From NCBI RefSeq assembly GCF_009797025.1, contig NZ_CP047027.1:124001-188000 (forward strand): DNA of 64,000 bases. Direction: 5' to 3'. The position numbers were made by a program, and so were the translations under genes. The notes beneath the pieces were generated by a model. That model was not told the origin of the DNA. It saw nothing but the letters and a program-made list of their open reading frames with translations, and did not search any database. Shown one piece after another: positions 37,711-45,328 of this stretch. Numbering within the stretch: the stretch's first letter is position 1; each line of letters begins with the position of its first letter. This stretch comes from Cellulophaga sp. L1A9. Its GTDB lineage: Bacteria; Bacteroidota; Bacteroidia; Flavobacteriales; Flavobacteriaceae.

Positions 37711-37867
37711 AACACTAAAAAAGCTGCACGACAACCGTAAAAATAAACAACTCTTAGAAAAATAACCAATTTCTTACGCTCCATGTGGAAAACCGCGGAC
37801 AACTATAAAAAATAGCAATTACTTTTATAGGGAGTATATTAGGAGTAATTAACTATATATATAAGTT
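37711..37867 (+). repeat. Cassette-boundary element R5 with duplicated leader
   Basis: Core arms: AACTATAAAAAATAGCAATTAC (37801-37822, two parts) and GTAATTAACTATATATATAAG (37845-37865, then TT). About 16 of 22 positions can pair, with outer AAC and GTT. Bases 37711-37836 are close to identical to 33068-33193 at R2. Confidence 0.6.
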
Positions 37868-37915
37868 ACTTGCAAGCTGAAAAAAATAATAAGAAATCAA
37901 ACAGTCAACCCAAAA

Positions 37916-39163
37916 ATGAAAAAGCTATTTTTAATAATCTTCCTTTTTACAATTATATTTTCGTGTAAACAGAAAAATGAGACCAAAAACACGACCGAAA
38001 AAAATAATACTGCAATAAACGATACATTGACTAACAACTTGCAACTAGCTTACGATAAAGATGCAATTATCGGGTTTTCAGTATCTGTGGTAGGCGAAAA
38101 TGGATTAATTTATGATAAAGGATTTGGATTTACAGATATTGAGGGACATAATTCTTACAAATCAAGTACAATTCAAAACATTGCCTCAATATCAAAAACA
38201 CTTTTAGGGATTTCCATTTTAAAAGCACAAGAATTGGGAAAATTAAATATTAATGACCCTATCAATAAATATTTGCCTTTTGAAATTATCAATCCAAATT
38301 ATCCTGAAAATCCAATTTTAATTAAGCATCTGGCATATCATACATCTTCAATAATTGACCTAGACGAGATTTACGGAAAATCATATGTTTTAGAAAAATC
38401 TGAACACGCAGATAATGAAGGAGTATTTGATTACTTTAACAAACCCGAAACAAAGATTTCATTGTTAGAGTTTATTCAAAATAGCCTGACTGAAAACGGA
38501 AAGTGGTACACTAAAGACACATTTTCTGACACAAAACCGGGAGAACATAGGGAATATTCAAATATTGCTGCTGCTCTTTGTGCACAAATAATAGAATCTG
38601 CAACTGGACAGAATTATCAGTCCTTTACAAAGGACAACATACTAAACCCATTAAATATGCTAGCTTCTGGTTGGTCATCAGAAGATATCGACATCGCAAA
38701 ACGTTCTAAATTGTTTGCGAACAAGGAAATGATGATAGCCGATTATTCACTAATTACTTATGCTGATGGTGGATTTATTACATCAAGTGAAGATTTGGGA
38801 TTATTCTTATCTGAATTAATTAAGGGTTACAAAGGCAAAGGAGTTTTGCTAAAAAAGGACAGTTATGATAAATTGTTTGAAAAACAAAAATTTTCGCGTG
38901 AAGAAACTGACGGAGAATTTGGAATCTTTATGGAGTTTAGAGATGAATTCTTGGGTGTGAAGGAAGAACTGATTGGTCATAATGGTTCTGACCCAGGAGT
39001 AATGACAGCTATGTATTTCAATCCTAAAACAGAAATTGGAAAGATATTAATTGTAAATACGGACACGAATTTTACCGATAATGTGTGGCCAGAAATACAA
39101 TCAATTTGGAAATCCTTAAACGACTACGAAACGGAATTAAGCAATGGAAAAGCCAGCAGGTAA
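37916..39163 (+). CDS. Serine hydrolase, class C beta-lactamase fold, lipoprotein (cassette cargo)
   Basis: 415-residue lipoprotein (lipobox IIFSC, Cys about 17) of the beta-lactamase/D-alanyl carboxypeptidase superfamily. Active-site motifs: SISK (Ser-x-x-Lys, about 92-95), YSN (about 219-221) and HNGSDPG in place of KTG (about 355). Relatives are esterases, peptidases or beta-lactamases; activity is not predictable. The stop TAA overlaps the start of element R6 (GGTAACCGTG). Confidence 0.88.
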   Translation: MKKLFLIIFLFTIIFSCKQKNETKNTTEKNNTAINDTLTNNLQLAYDKDAIIGFSVSVVGENGLIYDKGFGFTDIEGHNSYKSSTIQNIASISKTLLGISILKAQELGKLNINDPINKYLPFEIINPNYPENPILIKHLAYHTSSIIDLDEIYGKSYVLEKSEHADNEGVFDYFNKPETKISLLEFIQNSLTENGKWYTKDTFSDTKPGEHREYSNIAAALCAQIIESATGQNYQSFTKDNILNPLNMLASGWSSEDIDIAKRSKLFANKEMMIADYSLITYADGGFITSSEDLGLFLSELIKGYKGKGVLLKKDSYDKLFEKQKFSREETDGEFGIFMEFRDEFLGVKEELIGHNGSDPGVMTAMYFNPKTEIGKILIVNTDTNFTDNVWPEIQSIWKSLNDYETELSNGKASR

Positions 39164-39167
39164 CCGT

Positions 39168-39350
39168 GTATATAAAAAATAGCGCAAGTCTTTGCAAACA
39201 TTAAGGTTTAAGCATTTTAGGAAGTAGCCAAATTTTTAAATTTGACGATTTCCCAAAAATAAAATAAATAATAAATTTAAAAATCCGATTTTTGTTTAAT
39301 CCGAAAAGTAATCAGTTATTTGAGCGCTACTTTTGATATACGAGCTGTTG
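39168..39350 (+). repeat. Cassette-boundary element R6
   Basis: Best-paired copy: 5' arm GTATATAAAAAATAGCGC (39168-39185) and 3' arm GCGCTACTTTTGATATAC (39324-39341) are complementary at 16 of 18 positions, 138 bp apart. AACC precedes the left arm and GTTG follows the right one at 39347. The middle is AT-rich and not shared with other copies. Confidence 0.65.
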
Positions 39351-39379
39351 GAAATAATTTAAAAGAAACCAAAAAACAT

Positions 39380-40553
39380 ATGAATAAATTACTTACTTAT
39401 CTACTATTATTTTTTGTTTTATCTAGTTTTACTCCAAGAAATGAATTGTTAAAAACTAACTATATTAAAGAGATTCCGTTCAATTTTGATTACGGAGTAC
39501 CAATTATTAAAGCCTCAATTAATGATATAGAATACAACTTCCTATTTGATACAGGAATGCCAACTGTTCTTTCAGAAAACATAACTAAAGAGCTTAAATT
39601 AGAAAGTATTCGTACTGCAATGGGAATGGATGTTAATGGTAACAAAAAACAGGAAAGTTATGTTATAGTTAATGAAATTATTGTTGGAGGAATTAGTTTT
39701 AAAAAAATTGAAACCCTTACAACTGATTTAAGCGCTGGTTTCGAAATTGGTTGTCTAAATTTAGATGGAGTAATTGGAAATAATTTAATCAAGAATGCCA
39801 TTTGGGAAATAGATTATGAAAAAAGGGTAATTCGCCTCACTGACAATATTGATAATTTTAAAATTCCCGAAAGCGCTGATATTATTAAGTTCAAAACAAA
39901 TGAAAAAAAAGGATATTATTCGCCTAATATAGATGTTAAAGTAAATAAAAAGAAAAGGTGTGAAATTTGACACTGGCTCTAATGGTGGAATTAAATTACC
40001 ATTGGATTTTTACTCAAATGTTCTTGACACCAATAAAAGTGTTGAATATTATGGTAAGGCTTCTACTGCAATATATGGTAAAGGCGAAAACAAAAACTAT
40101 GTAGATTCAAAAGTAAATTCTATTGAAATAGGTGATTTACAACTGCAAAATCAGATTGTGACCTTTGACGAAAACTTTCCAAAAATTGGCAATAAATTCT
40201 TTAAAAATTTCAAAATTATCATAAGCTATGATGAGAATAACATATATATGATAAAGCAAAAAGAATACAGTAATACAGTATTGGAAAATTTTGGTTTTCA
40301 AACTGGTATAATTGACCAAAAAGCAATTGTCTCTCTCGTGTATAAAAATTCTAACGCTGAAAAAAAAGGAGTTCAATTGGGCGATGAAATAGTAAGCGTT
40401 AATGATTTGAATTTTTCAGAATTGATATCGAAAGATGCTTGTAATATTTTATTTAATAATCCTATCAAGGAAATGGACTCAATGAATATTCTTTTTTCAA
40501 GAAACGGAAATAAACAATCCTTACAGCTGGAAAAAGAGACTTTAATAAATTGA
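39380..40553 (+). pseudogene. Frameshifted retropepsin-like aspartic protease with PDZ domain
   Basis: Two frames make one protein of about 390 residues. Part one (ATG 39380, signal-like start MNKLLTYLLLFFVLSSFTP) has the first protease half with LFDTGMPT. It runs to about 39952 and stops at 39970. Part two continues in the next frame as VKFDTGSNGGIKLP, with a second DTG half, then a C-terminal PDZ-like region (GVQLGDEIVSVNDLNFSELI) to 40553. One extra A in the run at 39953-39956 explains the shift. Double-DTG proteases with PDZ tails are a known periplasmic type. It may be a recent mutation, a sequencing artefact, or true decay. Confidence 0.8.
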
Positions 40554-40572
40554 AAAACTATTACCAGCAATT

Positions 40573-40690
40573 CATATAAAAAATTGCTAAATTCAACAAT
40601 ATAGAATGTGTATAAAATATAAAAATACGAACCTTAAACATTGGAAAATTGCGTTTTAAAAATCGCAACTATTCATACACAAGACTGTTA
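40573..40690 (+). repeat. Cassette-boundary element R7 (divergent)
   Basis: 5' arm CATATAAAAAATTGC (40573-40587) and 3' arm GCAACTATTCATACA (40665-40679) pair at about 10 of 15 positions; GTTATAGGGC follows. The weakest copy, accepted mainly because its position after one gene and 19 bp before the next matches the other copies. Confidence 0.42.
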
Positions 40691-40708
40691 TAGGGCATAA
40701 AAAACAAA

Positions 40709-41425
40709 ATGGGACATATTTCAATAGTTTATGGAATGATTAAATTGAATGATGTTAAATCATTTCATAAAACCATATTAGATATGAAACCTGACGAAAA
40801 TTATCCTTGGATAAGAGCTGAGATGTTTAACACTAAATCAATTGAATCCCCATATTATTACGAGAATCCAATAACAACTTTTGGGACTACTTATAAAAAT
40901 TTAAGTGGTGGAAATGATTGGTCTGAATTCATTTTAAAATTTGAATATTTACTTGATAAAATTGACTTTAATTATGCAAGAATTAGATTTGAAACTGAAT
41001 TTTTAGGAGATTTTGAATTCTTTTGGGGTAGAAAAACTGGAAAAAACCCTGAATTTTACAAAAAAGATGATTTAATAGAACAAAATAAATGGTTCTTTGG
41101 TTATGGATTTAGACATATGTACGGTGACCTAATTTGTAAAAACACTCCTGACGTCCCTTTTGATTTTAAGTACCCTATTGAATTTGATATAGATGCAAAA
41201 AACAGTTTTAATGAAATAATTCCTGAGCTCAATAAAATTCAAATTAACACAAAAGAATACTTTGATAACCAGGCTAGAATACTTAAAAATGACGGTTCAA
41301 ATCTGATTTTGACTTATTTAAAATTAAATGAAGTGATAGAATATGGTTGGGAATTTAAAAAAGGATTCTTTTTGAAAAGACTAAAAAAAATAAAAAAAAT
41401 AAACACGCCCTACAACGCGGTATAA
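40709..41425 (+). CDS. Hypothetical protein (cassette cargo)
   Basis: 238-residue soluble protein, rich in aromatic residues and Lys/Asn, with no signal or membrane helix. Begins MGHISIVYGMIKLND; a Phe/Trp-rich centre (GDFEFFWGRKTGKNPEFY). Family not recognised. Its C-terminal codons TPYNAV and the TAA stop are supplied by element R8 (the stop is the TAA inside GTATAAAA), showing that gene and element are joined tightly. Confidence 0.68.
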   Translation: MGHISIVYGMIKLNDVKSFHKTILDMKPDENYPWIRAEMFNTKSIESPYYYENPITTFGTTYKNLSGGNDWSEFILKFEYLLDKIDFNYARIRFETEFLGDFEFFWGRKTGKNPEFYKKDDLIEQNKWFFGYGFRHMYGDLICKNTPDVPFDFKYPIEFDIDAKNSFNEIIPELNKIQINTKEYFDNQARILKNDGSNLILTYLKLNEVIEYGWEFKKGFFLKRLKKIKKINTPYNAV

Positions 41426-41604
41426 AAAACATAGGGCGTTTGTGCTCGCCGAAAGGTCCGTGAATATTAACAAAGGCCGCTAAAGATAAAATTTGGCGTT
41501 TATAAAGGAAAAGGTAAACTCAAAATATTTATATTTAGCTAATAACAAACCGAAACGAGAGTGCTTATCACCTGCCCTACGATTTCTTATATTTAATGTT
41601 AGGC
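41411..41604 (+). repeat. Cassette-boundary element R8
   Basis: TACAAC, then 5' arm GGTATAAAAAACATAGGGC (41419-41437); 3' arm GCCCTACGATTTCTTATAT (41574-41592), 15 of 19 complementary; then GTTAGGC (41598-41604), an exact match to the integron GTTRRRY core. The left 25 bp match R3, and the right 80 bp also match R3. The middle (41445-41520) is unique. Confidence 0.68.
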
Positions 41605-41622
41605 AACATATCAACAAACTAA

Positions 41623-42078
41623 ATGAACTGGACAGAATACCGTGAACAACTAATAAAAAATATAGTTGTTCTTTCTTCAGAACATAGATTAGATTTTGCT
41701 ATTAAAATTTGTGAAAAACTTCTACCTGATTATAAAACTTTCTACAATGAATGTAAATGGGGAGACTTAGATTTACTCACAGATGGACTCATCTTGTGTA
41801 AGCAGAACGCAAATGGACTTGACTCCGATGTAAAGACAGTTGAAAGACTGATATCTAGAATTGAAGAAATCACACCTGATATGGAGGATTTTGAAGAAGT
41901 TAGTGGTTCTTTAGCTTTGAACTCTGCCAACGCTATGAGTGAAACGTTAAATTTTATTCTGGACAACAAAACTGAACGAATAACGGACATCGGGAGTTTT
42001 AGTTATGATTCGGCTTTCTTTAAAGCAGGCGAATTTAATACTAAACTCTCTGACGCTGAAGTTGAAAACGAAATTTAA
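41623..42078 (+). CDS. DUF416-family protein (cassette cargo)
   Basis: 151-residue soluble protein matching the DUF416 pattern: SSEHRLDFAIKICEKLLPDY, then TFYNECKWGD, then an acidic helical C-terminal part (LALNSANAMSETLNFILDN). DUF416 proteins are small, helical and functionally uncharacterised. It is flanked by an exact 10-bp inverted pair, GTTAGGCAAC at 41598 and GTTGCCTAAC at 42133, which delimits the candidate cassette. Confidence 0.8.
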   Translation: MNWTEYREQLIKNIVVLSSEHRLDFAIKICEKLLPDYKTFYNECKWGDLDLLTDGLILCKQNANGLDSDVKTVERLISRIEEITPDMEDFEEVSGSLALNSANAMSETLNFILDNKTERITDIGSFSYDSAFFKAGEFNTKLSDAEVENEI

Positions 42079-42132
42079 AAGATTACTCTTGTTTTATAGG
42101 GGTCAAAACAGCAGTTAGAAAAAACAAAATAC

Positions 42133-42275
42133 GTTGCCTAACAATACCAATGAAGTAATACGAGGTATGGTATTTAATTTAATGTTTTGCGTATATTTAC
42201 TATGTCCGCAAAATCTTTCCGCTTTTGCTCTGGAAAATAAAAATAAATCAAAACAAAAAGCTTTAGCTTCGTATT
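42133..42275 (+). repeat. Cassette-boundary element R9 (different subfamily)
   Basis: Begins GTTGCCTAAC, containing the RYYYAAC core GCCTAAC (42136-42142), then inner complementary octamers TAATACGA (42156-42163) and TCGTATTA (42268-42275). The sequence between the arms differs from R1-R8. It follows the DUF416 gene by 54 bp and is the last element before the toxin-antitoxin pair. Confidence 0.45.
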
Positions 42276-42355
42276 AAGACTATATCGAAAAGTTTCCTTC
42301 CCCCCTCCCTTCGCTTAGCTCAAGCGTTAGCAGTTATTAAAAACATTTCGAATAT

Positions 42356-42387
42356 TTTGTTTATTTCGTTTATTTCGATTAATTTTG
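42356..42387 (+). promoter_or_regulatory. Candidate Bacteroidetes-type promoter for the TA operon
   Basis: TTTG (42356-42359) and TAATTTTG (42380-42387, fits TAnnTTTG) with 20-bp spacing, the -33/-7 pattern of the flavobacterial primary sigma factor. The ATG at 42403 is 15 bp downstream. The repeated TTTATTTCG units between the boxes might bind the antitoxin. Confidence 0.45.
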
Positions 42388-42402
42388 ATTAAATTAATTA
42401 TT

Positions 42403-42861
42403 ATGGAACCTTTAATCAGAAGAACTACAAAAGATGACCAAAAGATTGCATTAAAATCTTTACAAGGTTTTCAAGTTGTATCACAAAGAATAAAATCTTC
42501 TCGTAAAAAAGGGGTTAAAATAAAAATACAAGAGACCGGAGAATTTATTACTATCCCTAAAAAGGCTCTGACATTACTTTCTGCAATAATTCAAAATATG
42601 GCTGAAGGAAAAACAATTTCAATTGTCCCTTCTAATTCGGAAGTAAGTACACAACAAGCTGCTGATATGTTGAATGTATCAAGACCTCATTTAATAAAAC
42701 TTCTTGAAGCTAAAAAAATCCCCTTTAATAAAGTAGGTAGTCATAGAAGAATTTTATTAAATGATATTATGGAATATAAAGAACAACTCGCTAAACAAAG
42801 AGAGGCTCAACTTGATTTCTTATCCAATCAAGCGCAAGATTTAAACCTTGGTTACGAATGA
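42403..42861 (+). CDS. HTH (excisionase-type) antitoxin
   Basis: 152 residues. The C-terminal half has an excisionase-family winged HTH (STQQAADMLNVSRPHLIKLL, then a KVGSHRRILLNDIMEY recognition segment). The N-terminal half is basic and helical. It overlaps the PIN-domain gene by four bases (ATGA), the classic coupling of an antitoxin-toxin operon, so it likely neutralises the nuclease and autoregulates. Start ATG 42403 is preferred to TTG 42385. It lies at the end of the cassette array. Confidence 0.87.
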   Translation: MEPLIRRTTKDDQKIALKSLQGFQVVSQRIKSSRKKGVKIKIQETGEFITIPKKALTLLSAIIQNMAEGKTISIVPSNSEVSTQQAADMLNVSRPHLIKLLEAKKIPFNKVGSHRRILLNDIMEYKEQLAKQREAQLDFLSNQAQDLNLGYE

Positions 42862-43466
42862 TACATTCACCTAGATTTACTGTTGTATTAGATGCCTGTG
42901 TTTTATATCCAGCGCCAATTAGAGATATCTTATTATCTCTCGCAGCAGAGGGTTTGTTTAAAGCGAAATGGTCTGATATAATTCAGGATGAGTGGCTACG
43001 AAATCTTTTGAAAAATCGGGCAGATTTGAAAAAAGCACAATTAAATCAAACTATTAAAGCTATGAATCAAGCTTTTCCTGATGCCAACGTTGAAAACTTT
43101 GAAGACCTAATACCAAGTATTAAACTCAAAGATAAAGATGACAGACACGTAGTGGCTTGTGCTATAAGATGTAATGCTGATTTAATAGTTACATTTAACA
43201 TAAAGGATTTTCCTAAGAAAGAACTATCAAAATATGATATAGAAATACAAAATCCTGACGAGCTGATTTCGAATTTAATTGATATCAACCCCAAACTAGC
43301 CTGTAAAGCTTTTAGCAAAATGGTAAAAAGACTTAAAAACCCAAGGAAGACAATAGATGAGGTTTTAAACACATTAGAAAATTGCGGATTAAAGAAAAGT
43401 ATAGAAAAATTAAAAAACAACTGCCAACCAAGAACTGAATCTAAAAACAAGAAAATTCTTCTTTAA
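42858..43466 (+). CDS. PIN-domain toxin
   Basis: 202-residue PIN-domain ribonuclease. The acidic metal site is visible: VVLDACVLYP (Asp about 11), EWLRNLL (Glu about 45), KDDRHVVACAI (Asp about 93), and VTFNIKDFP (Asp about 116). The C-terminal helical extension (about 140-202) is typical of PIN toxins paired with excisionase-type antitoxins. It probably cleaves RNA when free of the antitoxin encoded just upstream with a 4-bp overlap. Confidence 0.88.
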   Translation: MIHSPRFTVVLDACVLYPAPIRDILLSLAAEGLFKAKWSDIIQDEWLRNLLKNRADLKKAQLNQTIKAMNQAFPDANVENFEDLIPSIKLKDKDDRHVVACAIRCNADLIVTFNIKDFPKKELSKYDIEIQNPDELISNLIDINPKLACKAFSKMVKRLKNPRKTIDEVLNTLENCGLKKSIEKLKNNCQPRTESKNKKILL

Positions 43467-43548
43467 TCTTAGACAATATAGAAACGTAGGTTTCATCATA
43501 TGTTCTTCCAAATTTTACAATAAAAAAAGGTTATTAAGTAGAACAAAG

Positions 43549-44100
43549 CTATTTTATTTTCAATGCATTATTGGAAGCATACATCATCTTATTAATTTCT
43601 TGCTTAATTTCGTGAAGCTTATCTATTTCATTGGGTATGGTTACCACATCGCCTATTAAACCAGAAACCTTAAACCGAAGTCCTTTCCTTGTTTGATTGA
43701 TCGATTTAATTTTACGCGCATAAAAGGTTTTATCATCATGCGTACCAAAACGGTTTACCCGATTGTAAAAATACTTTTGCACATAATTAAGCTCCTCCAT
43801 AAACCTTGCACTTGTACCTATGGTAATTGCTTCATCGCCGATGGTAACAAATCTATGTTTGCTTAATTTAAACAACATATCATTTATTTGTTTTACTAAT
43901 AGAGAAAAAAGCACCGCAAATAATAAGACTACTAAAATTAAGGGAATCACAGGGATTTTCGCTCCGTCTTCTGAGAATAAAAAAACGGTAAAACCTATAA
44001 TCAAAGTCAATATAATTCCTGTAGAAATAATCGTGACTTTTTTCGTTTTTTTAGCTAATTCCTTAATTTTCCTTTGATCTGTGATTGTATACGTTTTCAT
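43549..44100 (-). CDS. Hypothetical membrane protein
   Basis: 183 residues: a basic N-terminus (MKTYTITDQRKIKELAKK), two membrane helices (about 22-42 and 48-67), then a cytoplasmic domain with a beta-rich part (HRFVTIGDEAITIGTSARFM) and an amphipathic C-terminus. The layout resembles PH-like membrane proteins, but no family is certain. I use the ATG at 44100; one at 44121 adds seven residues. Confidence 0.65.
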   Translation of the reverse strand: MKTYTITDQRKIKELAKKTKKVTIISTGIILTLIIGFTVFLFSEDGAKIPVIPLILVVLLFAVLFSLLVKQINDMLFKLSKHRFVTIGDEAITIGTSARFMEELNYVQKYFYNRVNRFGTHDDKTFYARKIKSINQTRKGLRFKVSGLIGDVVTIPNEIDKLHEIKQEINKMMYASNNALKIK

Positions 44101-44230
44101 TATATCTTTTTTAGTCAACATACGATTTCCATACTCTTTAGTACTAGTTATCCAGACTAAACTATATGGAGAAATATGACGACACCGTTAAAAACAAGTT
44201 TATAAAAATACTAAATGTGGCATAGGCTCT

Positions 44231-45094
44231 TTAAAGCACCTCACCGACGTGTTTTTCAATATTCTCCGCTATTTTTTTAATCGGTAAATCATTGGCATCA
44301 AACCCGAAGGGGTCTTCAATTTCTTCTGCAATTAATTCTAAACTCGCCAATACATAAAACACAAAAATAACCACCGGAATGGCGTAATACCCTAAACTAA
44401 ATACATAACCAAAAGGCAAGGTCATCACATAGAAAAAGATAAACTTTTTAATAAAGGCACTGTACGAATACGGGATAGGGGTGTTTTTAATACGCTCACA
44501 TGCGCCACAGATATCCGTAAACGATTGTACTTCGCTATTTAAAACAATAAGCTGGTCGCCCGTAATTACTTTCTGCTCGTACAAATCATACACGCGCTGG
44601 TAAATCATTTTCGCCACTTGGTTAGGGCGGTGTTTGTGGTGATCTATTTCTAGGTCTAAATCATCATAAAGCTGTAAGCCCGTTTCTTTGTTGGTTAAAT
44701 GTTTTACTAAGATAGCGGCATAACTAGGTATGGTACGTTTAAAATAAAACCGGTCTTGGTCATTCTTTAAAATTACACTTAATTTAAGCGCTAAATTTCT
44801 ACTATTATTCACTAAGGCTCCCCATAATTTTCTGCCTTCCCACCAACGGTCATAGGCCGTATTGGTTCTAAATACTAACAATAAAGATATCACGAACCCC
44901 AACATACTATGCATCACGGTTATATTGGACAAATGGTTTTTACTGGACAATTTCCAGTATTCTAATTCTAAATACCCAACTCCATACGTATAAAAGCCAA
45001 TAAAAATCATCATAGGGATGAGTTTTCTAAAGGTATCTGATTTGTGAAATCTAAAAATAAATGTTATCCAATCTTTGGGGTTGTATTGTATCAT
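44231..45094 (-). CDS. Bestrophin-family channel (UPF0187)
   Basis: 287-residue membrane protein with four main helices. Family blocks: VMHSMLGFVISLLLVFRTN, then AYDRWWEGRKLWGALVNNSR (about 80-99), and the C-terminal LELIAEEIEDPFGFDANDLP (about 246-265). Bacterial bestrophins form pentameric ion channels. It is divergent from the lipoprotein gene at 45329 with 234 bp between them that hold no feature I can identify. Confidence 0.93.
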   Translation of the reverse strand: MIQYNPKDWITFIFRFHKSDTFRKLIPMMIFIGFYTYGVGYLELEYWKLSSKNHLSNITVMHSMLGFVISLLLVFRTNTAYDRWWEGRKLWGALVNNSRNLALKLSVILKNDQDRFYFKRTIPSYAAILVKHLTNKETGLQLYDDLDLEIDHHKHRPNQVAKMIYQRVYDLYEQKVITGDQLIVLNSEVQSFTDICGACERIKNTPIPYSYSAFIKKFIFFYVMTLPFGYVFSLGYYAIPVVIFVFYVLASLELIAEEIEDPFGFDANDLPIKKIAENIEKHVGEVL

Positions 45095-45328
45095 GAAGCC
45101 TTAAATATGTTGAGCGGTAAAATTAGAGAATGTTAAAACGATATGGTATATAAATTAAATAAAATAACAGGCTTCAAATTACCAAAGCTGAGTTCTAAAT
45201 GCTAAACATCTGATTAAGCTGTAACTTTGGAAGCGCTAAAATGCATCATATACTATTTTTTTCTAAATTACGTTTACATTAGGAGATCCTTGTGGCCCAG
45301 AACCACATAACTCTAATAGTCCCCCAAA

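Larger units (their letters stand above)
31122..42275 (+). mobile_element. Candidate integron-like gene-cassette array without integrase
   Basis: Eleven kilobases in which every gene lies on the plus strand and unrelated cargo genes alternate with related imperfect-palindromic elements (entries at 31709, 33068, 33748, 35217, 37711, 39168, 40573, 41411 and 42133). Elements usually begin within 60 bp of the upstream stop and the next start codon follows within 10-60 bp, the compact geometry of integron cassettes. One neighbourhood (35.4-37.7 kb) is irregular: the DsrE gene at 36145 has no clear element beside it. No tyrosine integrase is present in the window. The cassette interpretation is inference from layout and symmetry; independent MITE insertions or conserved terminators are alternatives. 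Confidence 0.5.

Noticed and set aside
31122..42275. Boundary elements as ordinary transposon or MITE insertions
   Set aside because: Not excluded, but one copy per gene, constant orientation, position right after stops and lack of visible target duplications fit cassette sites better.
31122..42275. An integrase or other recombinase gene for the array
   Set aside because: Searched all genes in the window for a tyrosine or serine recombinase signature; none seen. The excisionase-like protein at 42403 pairs with a PIN toxin and reads as an antitoxin.
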